From a candidate division WOR-3 bacterium (GTDB lineage: Bacteria > Hydrothermota > Tepidihabitantia > Tepidihabitantales > Tepidihabitantaceae), in assembly GCA_039801085.1 (NCBI GenBank), contig JBDRTY010000001.1:633538-697537 (forward strand): a DNA stretch of 64,000 bases, given 5' to 3'. Below, piece by piece: positions 33,631 through 42,424 of the stretch. A model generated the notes under the pieces. That model was not told where the DNA came from. It did no database searches and saw only the letters and a list, made by a program, of their open reading frames with translations. Position numbers and translations under genes: made by a program. Each line of letters opens with the position of its first letter. Positions within the stretch are counted from its first letter, which is position 1.

Positions 33631-34246
33631 TGGCAGCTACCTTCCTGATTTGTTCGTTAACAGTTTTGATGCGTTCAAAAGCTGTATGCAGAGATTTCCC
33701 AGAGGCAATGGCACCATGACCGCACCAGATGATTACTCGGGCGTATCGGAATGCCTTCGCGGTGGCACGGGCAAGCTGTTTTGAGCCCGCTGGAAAGAAG
33801 GGAATTGCGGATACTGCGAGCGCGCGCTGCCGTTTTAAAACCGACTCCACTGTGACGGGGGTGTGTTCAAGAGAAAATCTGATTATAGCTCCGGGGTGGG
33901 AGTGGAGTATCCATTTTTCCTGAGGGCGATATCGAGCGATAATCCGCTGGGAGAGAATGTGAGCGCAGATTTCTTCAGTGGGCAACGCATCTGCGGGTTT
34001 GACGGTGAAACGGCAGCCGGTGTGTGCCGGATAGACCAGGCAGAGATAGGGCAGAGGATTGTGGTAAATCTGTTGCATTCGAGCACCGGAAATTTTGGTT
34101 AGTAACACTTGACCAAGACGCAGAGAAAAATTGCCGGCATGAGACGGCGCCCATTTCAAACGGTGAAGCAAACCGGCAACTTCTGATATCTGCCGGATAA
34201 CAGAAAGATTAATAGTCCCGTCACTCAGATAATTGATCAAATTCAC
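33620..34246 (-). CDS. Class II aldolase/adducin-family protein
   Basis: 208 residues, GTG start 34246. Family signs are 'WAPSHAGNFSLRLG' (phosphate-binding), 'LLTKISGARMQQI', the zinc-binding 'HSHP' in 'KWILHSHPGAIIRFS', and a later 'IIWCGHGAIASGKSLHTAF' with the third His. Members include fuculose-1-phosphate and rhamnulose-1-phosphate aldolases and methylthioribulose-phosphate dehydratase; the substrate is not determinable here. Confidence 0.83.
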   Translation of the reverse strand: MNLINYLSDGTINLSVIRQISEVAGLLHRLKWAPSHAGNFSLRLGQVLLTKISGARMQQIYHNPLPYLCLVYPAHTGCRFTVKPADALPTEEICAHILSQRIIARYRPQEKWILHSHPGAIIRFSLEHTPVTVESVLKRQRALAVSAIPFFPAGSKQLARATAKAFRYARVIIWCGHGAIASGKSLHTAFERIKTVNEQIRKVAASGK

Positions 34247-34257
34247 CGATTAATATG

Positions 34258-34285
34258 ATGTTAAATTTTTAAGGCAGATGGTCAA
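34258..34285 (-). promoter_or_regulatory. Candidate promoter for aldolase-trmH
   Basis: On the minus strand TTGACC (34285-34280), 16-base spacer, TAACAT (34263-34258), ending 11 bases before GTG 34246. The gap 34247-34339 also holds TTGACT..AGTCAA (34306-34323), a possible -35 or dyad for the divergent LpxB-like gene. Confidence 0.4.
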
Positions 34286-34339
34286 GATTGAATGTCGGCA
34301 CGGCGTTGACTTGAATCAGTCAATCGTTAGTTTTTTGAT

Positions 34340-35410
34340 ATGCGCGTGCTGATAGCTGCGGGGGAAAAGTCAGGGTTTGTGCTTGCAGATCTGCTCAGCC
34401 AAAAAATCAGAGATATATGTAGTGAGATTGAAATTTGCTACCTTAATCTCACTGATGTAGCCGGTGATGCCTTCGGATTCACTCCCAGGGTACTGTCGAA
34501 ACTGCTTCAGGGAGGGAGATTAATTAATCAGCTGCTGACATCAGTCCGCAATATTCACCCGGATTTGGCAGTGCTGATATCCTGCCCCGGTGTTAACCTG
34601 CCTTTGGGAAAGAAACTCCGCGCTGCGGGGGTGGTTACAATAATCGTTGGGCCGCCTCAATGCTGGGCGTGGGGTAAATGGCGGGCGAAGTTGCTGCAGC
34701 AGGCTGCAGATCAGGTAATATGTTTATTCAGGTTTGAAGAACAGTTTTTCCGGCGGGCTGGTATACAAGCGGTATATTTCGGTTATCCGTTCTACGACGC
34801 ATTGCAGTTGCAGATGAGCAGAAGGCAGGTATACGAAACGCTGGGAATTCCGGAAGGGGAAGAATATATCATTTTACTGCCGGGGACAAGAAAGGATGAA
34901 GTAGATTTTCATCAACCGCTCTTTATCCGTGCATTTCAGCATTTACAAACGAGGCATCCGAGACTTCATGGTGTCATCGTGGGTGGCAGGGAAAGCGTAT
35001 TGCCACCGGGTATAGTGCAGGCCGGACCGCAACACCGTTATGATGTCTTTTCCCAAGCCCGGGCAGCTCTGACAGTCTCGGGTACAGTGACAGCAGAACT
35101 GGCGATTCTGGGGATCCCGATGGTGGTGTCTTATCACCTGGAGACGGTGAGCAGGTTTCTTGTCCGGCTTTTCGTCCGAATTCCTTATTTTGCACTGCCC
35201 AATATCATTGCCGGGGAGTCAGTTGTTCCGGAATATCTGAACCCGGATCAGGGACAGTTGATCAGCCAGATTTCCCGACTGCTTGATGAATGCGATTATC
35301 GTCAGACAGTAATTGCAAAGTTGGAGGCAGTCAGAAGGAAACTTGAACCTGCAGGTGCTACCGGGCGGATCGCCCGGCTGATTGTCAACCTGTTATCGAA
35401 AAAAATTTGA
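34340..35410 (+). CDS. lpxB: LpxB-like lipid-A-disaccharide synthase
   Basis: 356 residues. LpxB joins UDP-diacylglucosamine to lipid X at the inner membrane. Family text: 'PPQCWAWGKWRAKLL', 'ADQVICLFRFEEQFFRRAG', 'GYPFYDAL', 'ILLPGTRKDEV', and 'ALTVSGTVTAELAILGIPMV'. The opening motif, usually GEASGD, is here 'GEKSGF', so the conserved Asp is lost, and the 'DSPDFN' region is replaced by 'SCPGVNLPLG'. It may act on a modified lipid. No other lpx gene is present. The UbiA-family gene follows. Confidence 0.82.
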   Translation: MRVLIAAGEKSGFVLADLLSQKIRDICSEIEICYLNLTDVAGDAFGFTPRVLSKLLQGGRLINQLLTSVRNIHPDLAVLISCPGVNLPLGKKLRAAGVVTIIVGPPQCWAWGKWRAKLLQQAADQVICLFRFEEQFFRRAGIQAVYFGYPFYDALQLQMSRRQVYETLGIPEGEEYIILLPGTRKDEVDFHQPLFIRAFQHLQTRHPRLHGVIVGGRESVLPPGIVQAGPQHRYDVFSQARAALTVSGTVTAELAILGIPMVVSYHLETVSRFLVRLFVRIPYFALPNIIAGESVVPEYLNPDQGQLISQISRLLDECDYRQTVIAKLEAVRRKLEPAGATGRIARLIVNLLSKKI

Positions 35411-35455
35411 GGAGTTGTTTGACATTACTTTGATTATCAGTAGTTATTGTGTGTA

Positions 35456-36325
35456 ATGTTCAAGCACATTGTTAAATCAATGCGTCCGAAGCAGTGGGTG
35501 AAGAACCTGCTGGTTTTTGCGGCGCTGATCTTTTCTGAAAATCTGCTTGTCTGGGATAAGGTGATGCGGACCGCAGCTGCCTTTATATTCTTCTGCCTTG
35601 TATCTGGTGCGGTTTATATTATCAATGATGTTGTTGACCGTGAGAATGACCGTACTCATCCAAAGAAGCGTCTCCGGCCGATCGCTGCTGGAGAATTGCC
35701 AATCCTGCCCGCGCTGATGGCAGCGGTGCTGGCGGTTGCAGTTGGTGTCGGGGGCGGTTTTTACCTGAATTGGCGGTTCGGGCTGGTGATTGCTATTTAC
35801 TTTTTACTCCAGCTGGCATACTCATTCGTACTCAAGAAAATTGTAGTGCTGGATGTGATGGTGGTTGCAGCCGGGTTTGCCCTGCGGGCAATTTCGGGTA
35901 CTTATGTGATTGCAGTTCAGATTTCTCCCTGGCTTTTTGTCTGTACTATTCTCCTTGCTCTTTTTCTGGCACTTGCCAAACGACGGCACGAACTGCTCTT
36001 TCTGGAAGGCGGGGGAATTTCCCACCGCAGTGTGCTGGGCAAGTATTCAGAGACGCTTCTGGATCAGATGATTGCCGTGGCAACTTCAGCCACGGTAATT
36101 ACCTACTGTCTTTATACCATTGCACCCGAAACCGTGCATAAATTCGGTACCCACAACCTGATTCTGACCATGCCATTTGTACTCTATGGTATTTACCGGT
36201 ATCTGTATCTGGTTTACCGGCGGGAGGAAGGAGGGGCACCGGAGAAGGTGCTTTTTACCGATCTGCCACTGATCATTGATGTGCTTTTGTGGATGATAAG
36301 CGTGGTGCTGATCCTTTATTTTTGA
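35456..36325 (+). CDS. UbiA-family prenyltransferase, DPPR-synthase-like
   Basis: 289 residues from ATG 35456 (TTG 35447 also in frame). An integral membrane protein with about eight helices. 'MRPKQWVKNLLVFAAL' and the Mg-diphosphate motif 'NDVVDRENDRTHPKKRLRPI' match decaprenyl-phosphate phosphoribosyltransferase-like members, with a second Asp motif around 'VLDVMVVAAGFALRAISGTY'. These put phosphoribose on a polyprenyl phosphate, a step towards cell-surface glycans. TTGACA at 35419 may be its -35. The 3' end overlaps the convergent YfhO gene by 53 bases. Confidence 0.87.
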   Translation: MFKHIVKSMRPKQWVKNLLVFAALIFSENLLVWDKVMRTAAAFIFFCLVSGAVYIINDVVDRENDRTHPKKRLRPIAAGELPILPALMAAVLAVAVGVGGGFYLNWRFGLVIAIYFLLQLAYSFVLKKIVVLDVMVVAAGFALRAISGTYVIAVQISPWLFVCTILLALFLALAKRRHELLFLEGGGISHRSVLGKYSETLLDQMIAVATSATVITYCLYTIAPETVHKFGTHNLILTMPFVLYGIYRYLYLVYRREEGGAPEKVLFTDLPLIIDVLLWMISVVLILYF

Positions 36326-38603
36326 ACCGGAAAGAAATAAATAAAGTTGCAGCTACTGCCAGCAGAGTCAGGATGCTGATGAGGATTCCGATGTTGAGCA
36401 ACCCCCGGTCGTAGTAGAGAATAACTGTATGAGTTCCGGCAGGAAGAGCTAATGCGCGCAGACAGTAATCTGCCCGGAGGATTTCTGCCGGCTGACCGTC
36501 AATGGTCGCGCGCCACTCCGGATAGAATATTTCGGATATCATCAGCAGTGCCGCCCGTTTGAGTTCCCCGCGGAGTGTCAGCTTTTCCGGCTGACGCTGA
36601 ACAATTGTGATTGAACCGGCAGGTAAACTGTCTGGTTCAGGCAGCGGTTCTGGGGGTTTTTCCAGTACAGCAATCCGACGGTAATCAAAATCCGGTTCGC
36701 TGAGTCTGGTCAGAATCTCTCGACGGTCGTTTACCACTACAAAGGTATCGGTCAGCCAGACACGGGGAAGGGCATCAGAATTCGGCACTAATCCGGCAGT
36801 ACGGTTGACTGAGTCTACCATTATCTGATACCGGACATTGAGCAGGTTGTTCTTACGTTGCTGGGGTATGTCAAAGGTTACATAGTCAGTGAGTTTTAAT
36901 GGTGTGTATCCTTCCAGCAGTTCCAGTTGCCAGAGCAGGCCTTCGTTGCGTTGCAGGATCATATACTGCCCCGCCCGGGCATTGATCCGGAAGGGGGAAG
37001 TACGGGATTCCTGAACCAGCTGGTCGATGAATGGACGTCGGGGATAGAACTCTTCCGGTCCTACTGAGCTCTGGTTAAACCGGTGTCCGAACTGGTAAAG
37101 GTCAAGAAAGCTCACCACGAGTAGAATGGCGGCAAAGCCGCTGCTTTTTTCCCGGTTACGGATTGTCAGCCAGCTGAAGAGAAGCGCTGCTGTGACAAGC
37201 AGAACAAACAATAGTGACTGCTTGATGGCGTTGCTGAAGATAGAAGTTTCATTCAGTGCCGGAAATATCCGGTTAAAGGTGCCGGCCAAGAGGGCAAGGT
37301 TGAAGACAATCGCACACGCCAGCAGACCGAAACCCGGCGTCAGCAGCCGTTTAACCGGCAGTTTTGAATTCAGAAGCACGTCGATTCCCTGCCCGGCAAA
37401 GAAAGCAAAGGCAACAGTAAAGAGATTTATGAACCGTGCCGGTATTCGGAAGCGGTTAAATCCGGGCAGGAGTTCAAAAGTCAGCCGGTAAAACGGGGTG
37501 TATTTTCCGAGTGCCAACAGCAGGGCGACCAATGCCAGCAGGGCGAAGTGCCAGCGAAGCCGGTGTTTACTGAAGGCAATACCGAGAATACCCAGGAAGA
37601 AAGGGATAATGCCGAAATAAACAGCGGTTTCCCAGTAGCTGTAGGCAGCGGGATTGCCCCAGAATTCTACAGTATCGGTGCCACTGCCGGTAATACTTCC
37701 GAAGAATTTGGGTATGAATATTGTGATAAAAAATGATGGCGGCAGGGACAGTTCAGCAGATTCTGCATAGGTCATCAGCTCTCGCACTGTAAAGGAAGAA
37801 AACCGGTATGAGGGAAGGTAGGCGCAGGCGGCAAGGGCAAAGCCGGTGAGAATGCTCAGAAGGAACAGTGGCAGGTGAGTGGTGAGAATAAGCCGGCGTT
37901 CAACACGCCAGCTGGAAATAATGTGAAGCAGAAATAAAAATCCCAGAGTATATACCATATGTAATGTCATCTGGGGATGACCGGCAAGATTGGCGATGCC
38001 GAGAAGTACTCCATCTACCAGTGCATCTCTGATTTGCCGCGAACTGAGCGTCCGGTAAAAGAACAGCAGAATCAGCGGAAACCAGGCAAAGGTGCTGATC
38101 AGAGTCAGATGGATGATATGCATGATCATGAAGCCGGAAAAGGCAAAGGTCATTCCGCTGACGAGACCGGCAAGGGGTGATGCCCGGAGTTCCCGCATCA
38201 GGAGATAGAATCCAACTCCTCCGAGCAGGATGTGTAAAATACATTTGAATTCCACGAACCAGAAGACTAGGCGCTGACTGCTGCTGGAAAGAAATGCCAA
38301 CAGCCAGTTCAGAGGATAGAATACCTGGGTCTGAATATCGGCAAGAAACGGCATTCCGCTAAACATGTACGGGTTCCAAACCGGGATTGTCAACTGGCGC
38401 AGCTGGTTAAAAAGGAAGTAGTGAAATGGATAATACTGATAAAGAATATCCTCCCAGAAAAAACTTCTGCCATTAAGAATGTTCCAGAAATAGACCAAGA
38501 CCGCAAGGCTGAATATCAGATAGGGCAAGAATTTCCGGATCAAACCGGTGTTTCTGACCGGAATTGATGGTCGGACCGGAGATCCGCGGCTCCGGCGTTT
38601 CAT
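36273..38603 (-). CDS. YfhO-family membrane protein
   Basis: 776 residues with about a dozen transmembrane helices, like GT-C glycosyltransferases. Family opening: 'GRSFFWEDILYQYYPFHYFL', then 'IPVWNPYMFSGMPFLADIQT' and 'FYPLNWLLAF'. A soluble C-terminal region ('DFDYRRIAVLEKPP', 'EIFYPEWRATIDGQPAEIL', 'LPAGTHTVILYYD') and a last helix complete it. In Gram-positives YfhO glycosylates lipoteichoic acid; here it probably modifies surface polymers with a polyprenyl-linked sugar, perhaps from the neighbouring UbiA pathway. It overlaps the FAD gene by four bases. Confidence 0.88.
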   Translation of the reverse strand: MKRRSRGSPVRPSIPVRNTGLIRKFLPYLIFSLAVLVYFWNILNGRSFFWEDILYQYYPFHYFLFNQLRQLTIPVWNPYMFSGMPFLADIQTQVFYPLNWLLAFLSSSSQRLVFWFVEFKCILHILLGGVGFYLLMRELRASPLAGLVSGMTFAFSGFMIMHIIHLTLISTFAWFPLILLFFYRTLSSRQIRDALVDGVLLGIANLAGHPQMTLHMVYTLGFLFLLHIISSWRVERRLILTTHLPLFLLSILTGFALAACAYLPSYRFSSFTVRELMTYAESAELSLPPSFFITIFIPKFFGSITGSGTDTVEFWGNPAAYSYWETAVYFGIIPFFLGILGIAFSKHRLRWHFALLALVALLLALGKYTPFYRLTFELLPGFNRFRIPARFINLFTVAFAFFAGQGIDVLLNSKLPVKRLLTPGFGLLACAIVFNLALLAGTFNRIFPALNETSIFSNAIKQSLLFVLLVTAALLFSWLTIRNREKSSGFAAILLVVSFLDLYQFGHRFNQSSVGPEEFYPRRPFIDQLVQESRTSPFRINARAGQYMILQRNEGLLWQLELLEGYTPLKLTDYVTFDIPQQRKNNLLNVRYQIMVDSVNRTAGLVPNSDALPRVWLTDTFVVVNDRREILTRLSEPDFDYRRIAVLEKPPEPLPEPDSLPAGSITIVQRQPEKLTLRGELKRAALLMISEIFYPEWRATIDGQPAEILRADYCLRALALPAGTHTVILYYDRGLLNIGILISILTLLAVAATLFISFRFKNKGSAPRLSSTKAHQ

Positions 38604-39709
38604 TGCGGTATAACCGGACGAGCTGGTGAATACTGCTGCAGCTGTTTTTTGCCCCGGGCGGCTTTCTCTCCGAATGGACCCTGGCGAATTACTGCCAGTT
38701 CCTGCCGGGCATCGTGGATAATCGCCTCTGCCTCCGGATTGGCGTCCCTGCCTTTCAGGGACAGAAAGGCATGGGCACCGGCAATTCTGCCTTCGAGAAT
38801 CGCGGTGGATGCCTCTTCAATTCCGCTGACATCACCGGCGACGTAGACTCCGGGGACACTGGTCTGCAGGTTTTCATCGTGCCAGGCAACCAAGCCTCCC
38901 AGTTCCGGGATATACACGAGATAACAGTCGATTTGAGATAACAATTCTATCAGTGGGGAGAGTCCTACTGCCAGACAGATCGTATCAACCTTAAGTCTTT
39001 TCTCTGATCCCTTTATCGGACGGAATTTCCGGTTCACTCTGCAGATAACCGCACCGGTGACATACTCTTTTCCCAGTGCAGCTTTGATCGTATGGGAGGT
39101 CAGGATTGGTACACCACAGCGGCGGAGTTTAGCCGCATGGACATGATACCCGCCAATATAGGGGAGTGCTTCAACAACTGCGGCAACTTCCACATCAGCC
39201 TGGAGCAGCTGATAGGAAACAATCAGGCCGATATTACCCGAACCGACCATCAGTACCCTTCTGCCCGGTCTGATGCCGTAAACATTCATCAGCGTCTGAA
39301 CTGCACCCGCACCGTAAACTCCTGGAAGGTCATTGTTTTCAAACAGAACGTTATTTTCATAGGCACCGGTCGCAATGATCAGCCGGTCATAGGTAAGTTT
39401 GGTAAACTGCTGACTGCTGGCGAGTCCGAGGATGTTCGGCTGAAAATGGCCGATCACAGTGGTGTTAAGGACAATCTCGGCACCGGTTTTGCGCAGTTCC
39501 TGTTCGAGAATGGCGGCGATGTCAACCCCTCTGGTTCCACAGTAATGTGTTCGGGAACCGAAGAATTTGTGGGTTTGTTTGATCAGCTGGCCACCAAGCC
39601 GGGAGTTATCATCAATTACGGTTACCTGCGCGCCGAGCCGAGCAGCAACAATTCCTGCTGACAGTCCGGCCGGTCCGCCGCCCACAATTGCGATTTCCAT
39701 GTGTTTCAC
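38600..39709 (-). CDS. FAD/NAD(P)-dependent oxidoreductase (HcnB/proline dehydrogenase alpha-like)
   Basis: 369 residues from GTG 39709, with AAGGAGG four bases upstream; ATG 39700 is an alternative. The FAD motif is 'IAIVGGGPAGLSAGIVAARL' followed by 'GGQLIKQTHKFFG', and a second nucleotide motif is 'VLMVGSGNIGLIVSYQLLQA'; 'GVYVAGDVSGIEEASTAILEG' ends the fold. This layout is that of the flavin subunit of amino-acid dehydrogenases such as HcnB and dye-linked L-proline dehydrogenase. The next upstream gene supplies the 2Fe-2S subunit. No third (substrate-oxidising) subunit gene is adjacent, so the substrate is open. Confidence 0.87.
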   Translation of the reverse strand: MKHMEIAIVGGGPAGLSAGIVAARLGAQVTVIDDNSRLGGQLIKQTHKFFGSRTHYCGTRGVDIAAILEQELRKTGAEIVLNTTVIGHFQPNILGLASSQQFTKLTYDRLIIATGAYENNVLFENNDLPGVYGAGAVQTLMNVYGIRPGRRVLMVGSGNIGLIVSYQLLQADVEVAAVVEALPYIGGYHVHAAKLRRCGVPILTSHTIKAALGKEYVTGAVICRVNRKFRPIKGSEKRLKVDTICLAVGLSPLIELLSQIDCYLVYIPELGGLVAWHDENLQTSVPGVYVAGDVSGIEEASTAILEGRIAGAHAFLSLKGRDANPEAEAIIHDARQELAVIRQGPFGEKAARGKKQLQQYSPARPVIPQ

Positions 39710-39719
39710 TCTGCCTCCT

Positions 39720-40052
39720 TTACAGTTTTCCCCGGCCGTGCTGACGCTCAACCCGTATCCCCTCCCGGAGCGGTTCCATACACACCATGGTATTCGGCAC
39801 TCCATCCACCACCATCAGACAGGAAGAGCATTTGCCGACTGCGCAGAAAAATCCGCGGGCACGCTTATGCTTTTCGGTATAACGAAAAACCTTGATTCCG
39901 TTGGCGACCAGTGCGGCGGCAATTGTTTCCCCAAGGTAGCCCTGCATCGGCTTGCCTTCAAAATAAAAAGTGACCTTCTTGCCCCGATTAAAGGTTAATA
40001 TCGGGTGATTAGTAATTCTGGTCTCTTTAGGTTCAGAGGTTTTCCTGGACAT
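39720..40052 (-). CDS. 2Fe-2S ferredoxin-like subunit (HcnA/sarcosine oxidase alpha N-terminal type)
   Basis: 110 residues from ATG 40052; the ORF could extend to 40085 inside purQ. It has 'LTFNRGKKVTFYFEGKPMQG' and cysteines in 'FFCAVGKCSSCLMVVDGV' plus 'MVCMEPLREG', the Fer2_4 pattern that binds one 2Fe-2S cluster. Such proteins pass electrons within amine/amino-acid dehydrogenases. Adjacent to and co-oriented with the FAD subunit gene (10 bases apart). Confidence 0.87.
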   Translation of the reverse strand: MSRKTSEPKETRITNHPILTFNRGKKVTFYFEGKPMQGYLGETIAAALVANGIKVFRYTEKHKRARGFFCAVGKCSSCLMVVDGVPNTMVCMEPLREGIRVERQHGRGKL

Positions 40053-40812
40053 AGTTGACCGCATTTTCAAATATGACAATTCCATCCGGTTTTGTCAAAT
40101 TTTCCCGATGCCAGCGGGGATGGTGTTCCCGTCTGGTATAGCGTTCGGGATGGGGCATCAGGCCGAAGATCCTGCCGGTAGGGTCACAGATGCCGGCAAT
40201 GCCTTCGACTGAGCCGTTGGGATTATCAGGATAGCCTGCCCGTTCGCCCCGGGCATTGACATAGCGGAAAACTATCTGTCCGCGGGCATTGAGCTGGCGG
40301 AGAGTCTCCGGTGTATCAACAATGAACTTGCCTTCGCTGTGGGCAACCGGCAGATACACGATCTCAGGCAGGTTGCGGGTGAAAACGCAGGGGGTCGTTT
40401 CAGTTTTTAGATAAACCCAGCGATCCTCATAACGTGCGGAGTCATTGGCATCAAGGGTCACCCGCTGCGGTTCAAAGGGTTTTTCCAGTGCTGGTAACAG
40501 CCCGCTTTTCACCAGCACCTGAAAACCGTTACAGATGCCGAGAATCAGCTTGCCCTCGGCAAGAAACCGCTCGATTTCTTCTGCCAGATTATGTTTAATT
40601 TCATTTGCCAGCACCCGGCCGGAGGCAATATAGTCGCCATAGGAAAATCCGCCGGGAATTACAAAAATCTGATAGTTCCGGAGTAGAGCGGGTTTTTTCT
40701 TCAGCCGGTTAATGTGGACCGTTTCCGGACAGGCTCCGGCAAGTTCAAAGGCATGGGCGGTTTCCTCGTCGCAGTTGATACCGGCAGCAAAGAGCACGCA
40801 CACGCGGACCAT
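40033..40812 (-). CDS. purQ: Phosphoribosylformylglycinamidine synthase, glutaminase subunit
   Basis: 259 residues. PurQ hydrolyses glutamine and channels ammonia to PurL in purine synthesis. The class I amidotransferase nucleophile is in 'ILGICNGFQVLVKSG' and the His/Glu of the triad in 'MPHPERYT'; also 'VIPGGFSYGDYIASGRVLAN'. ATG 40812 follows a promoter by eight bases. It is the first gene of a leftward unit (purQ, ferredoxin, FAD, yfhO). No other pur gene except the IMP cyclohydrolase is in the window. Confidence 0.95.
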   Translation of the reverse strand: MVRVCVLFAAGINCDEETAHAFELAGACPETVHINRLKKKPALLRNYQIFVIPGGFSYGDYIASGRVLANEIKHNLAEEIERFLAEGKLILGICNGFQVLVKSGLLPALEKPFEPQRVTLDANDSARYEDRWVYLKTETTPCVFTRNLPEIVYLPVAHSEGKFIVDTPETLRQLNARGQIVFRYVNARGERAGYPDNPNGSVEGIAGICDPTGRIFGLMPHPERYTRREHHPRWHRENLTKPDGIVIFENAVNYVQENL

Positions 40813-40820
40813 ATTTGTAA

Positions 40821-40848
40821 AGGATAACCGGTTTCAAGCGACTGTCAA
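40821..40848 (-). promoter_or_regulatory. Promoter of purQ (leaderless)
   Basis: On the minus strand TTGACA (40848-40843), 16-base spacer, TATCCT (40826-40821), then eight bases to ATG 40812. No Shine-Dalgarno sequence. Confidence 0.65.
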
Positions 40849-40877
40849 TTGTGGAAAAACGCCGTATCAGCTTGAGC

Positions 40878-40905
40878 TTGATTGCGCCCGGGTATCGGTT
40901 AAAAC
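40878..40905 (+). promoter_or_regulatory. Promoter of the NTF2-like lipoprotein (near-leaderless)
   Basis: TTGATT (40878-40883), 16-base spacer, TAAAAC (40900-40905), then five bases to GTG 40911. It lies back-to-back with the purQ promoter. Confidence 0.5.
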
Positions 40906-40910
40906 ATTAA

Positions 40911-41504
40911 GTGGCAAAAAACTGCTACTGGCTCTTGATATTTGCCGGGTGTGCCGCTGTTCTTGAACCAGCTGATGAGCGTGCAGGTCCATATTTTCGG
41001 GGTTGCGTTAATGTCGAGCGGTTCGTCGAGGGTTTTGGACAGAGGCGTCCCTCACGGCTGCTGGGACTTTTTACCAGTGAACCCGGAATTGAGATCGCCG
41101 GGCTGGGTGTGGTGGCTCAGGGCCGGGCTGAAATCGGCGATTTTCTGGCTTACGGACAGGTGGTGAAAGCCCGGTTGAAGCTGGTTGAACTGCGGATGGA
41201 AGCGGATTCAGTCTTCTGCCGGCTGGAGGAGAAAAACAGCTGGCTTGAACTGCTGGGTTGCAGTCCGCTGCAGTATCAGGCGGTTTTTCTGCTGGAAGAA
41301 GGGAAGATCAACCGGGTGCGCATCCGGCTGGAACCGGCAAGCCGGGCTGAGCTCATCGGCAAGGGGCTCCAGTTTTTTAACTGGCTCAAACATCAGGAAC
41401 CCCAATTGCTTGTTCAGCTGATGCCGGACGGCAGGTTCCGTTTTAACGAAGAGAACGGGAAGAGGTTCTTGGAGCTGATTCGCAACTGGCAGGGGCAGAA
41501 TTGA
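40911..41504 (+). CDS. Predicted lipoprotein with NTF2-like domain
   Basis: 197 residues, GTG 40911. The short signal ends in 'LIFAGC', a lipobox with Cys at about 14. The mature part looks like a SnoaL/NTF2-type cone fold ('LLGLFTSEPGIEIAGLGVVA', 'GRAEIGDFLAYGQV', 'YQAVFLLEEGKINRVRIRLE'). No catalytic residues can be assigned. It is divergent from purQ and 42 bases upstream of the hydroxyacyl-CoA dehydrogenase, which has its own ribosome-binding site. Confidence 0.62.
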   Translation: MAKNCYWLLIFAGCAAVLEPADERAGPYFRGCVNVERFVEGFGQRRPSRLLGLFTSEPGIEIAGLGVVAQGRAEIGDFLAYGQVVKARLKLVELRMEADSVFCRLEEKNSWLELLGCSPLQYQAVFLLEEGKINRVRIRLEPASRAELIGKGLQFFNWLKHQEPQLLVQLMPDGRFRFNEENGKRFLELIRNWQGQN

Positions 41505-41529
41505 CATTAATCATTAAAAAGGTTATTTT
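41501..41529 (+). promoter_or_regulatory. Candidate promoter for the hydroxyacyl-CoA dehydrogenase
   Basis: TTGACA (41501-41506), 17-base spacer, TATTTT (41524-41529). AAAGGAGG follows at about 41536, seven bases after the -10, so part of the ribosome-binding site would lie close to the 5' end. Confidence 0.4.
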
Positions 41530-41546
41530 ACAGAAAAGGAGGCAGA

Positions 41547-42404
41547 TTGAATAATAAAAAAGTTGGTGTAATTGGTGCCGGAACAATGGGGTCCGGCATT
41601 GCCCAGGTTTTTGCTCAGAACGGTTACGAGGTGGTGCTGGTGGATGTGGAACAGCGGCTGATTGATAACGGGCTGGCAGCGATTAAAAAATCCCTCGACA
41701 AACTGGTGGAAAAGGGAAAGATTGATTCCCAGAGTGCGCAGGAGACCGTAAGGCGCATTACTACGAATCTGGAGCTGGCGGCATGCAGGGACTGCGGATT
41801 GGTGGTGGAAGCGGTCACCGAGAATGTGGCGGTGAAGAAGGATATTTTTGCCCGGCTGGATAAGATCTGCAATCCGGATGCGATTCTGACAACGAATACC
41901 TCCACCATTTCGGTCACCCTGCTGGGGGCAGCAACCAGAAGACCGGAGAAGGTAGCGGGGATGCATTTTATGAACCCGGTGCCACTGATGCCGCTGGTGG
42001 AGGTGGTGCGGGGTCTGGCGACTGCAGGGACGGTTATTGAGGAAATTGTTGCCCGGTCCAAAGAACTGGGGAAAGCCCCGGTGGTTGTCAACGATTCGCC
42101 CGGTTTTGTCTCCAACCGGGTGCTGATGCCGATGATTAATGAGGCAATTTTCTGTCTGGAAACTGGGGTGGCGGACCGGGAGGCGATCGACACGGTGATG
42201 AAACTGGGGATGAATCATCCGATGGGTCCACTGGCGCTGGCAGATCTGATCGGTCTGGATGTGGTGCTGGCGATTTTGGAGGTGCTGTATCAGGATCTTG
42301 GAGACCCGAAATACCGTCCCTGTCCGCTGCTGCGCCGGATGGTGGCTGCCGGCTATCTAGGACGCAAGACCGGCAGAGGATTTTATGATTATTCCCGGAA
42401 ATAG
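41547..42404 (+). CDS. 3-hydroxyacyl-CoA (3-hydroxybutyryl-CoA) dehydrogenase
   Basis: 285 residues, TTG start 41547 behind AAAAGGAGG. It oxidises 3-hydroxyacyl-CoA with NAD (or the reverse). NAD-binding '[20 protein letters not shown]'; catalytic His in '[17 protein letters not shown]' paired with Glu in '[14 protein letters not shown]'; and '[19 protein letters not shown]' typical of the dimer domain. Length matches stand-alone Hbd/PaaH enzymes. No thiolase or crotonase neighbours are present, so its pathway is open. Confidence 0.95.
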   Translation: MNNKKVGVIGAGTMGSGIAQVFAQNGYEVVLVDVEQRLIDNGLAAIKKSLDKLVEKGKIDSQSAQETVRRITTNLELAACRDCGLVVEAVTENVAVKKDIFARLDKICNPDAILTTNTSTISVTLLGAATRRPEKVAGMHFMNPVPLMPLVEVVRGLATAGTVIEEIVARSKELGKAPVVVNDSPGFVSNRVLMPMINEAIFCLETGVADREAIDTVMKLGMNHPMGPLALADLIGLDVVLAILEVLYQDLGDPKYRPCPLLRRMVAAGYLGRKTGRGFYDYSRK

Positions 42405-42424
42405 CCGATCCGGTTAGGCAGACA

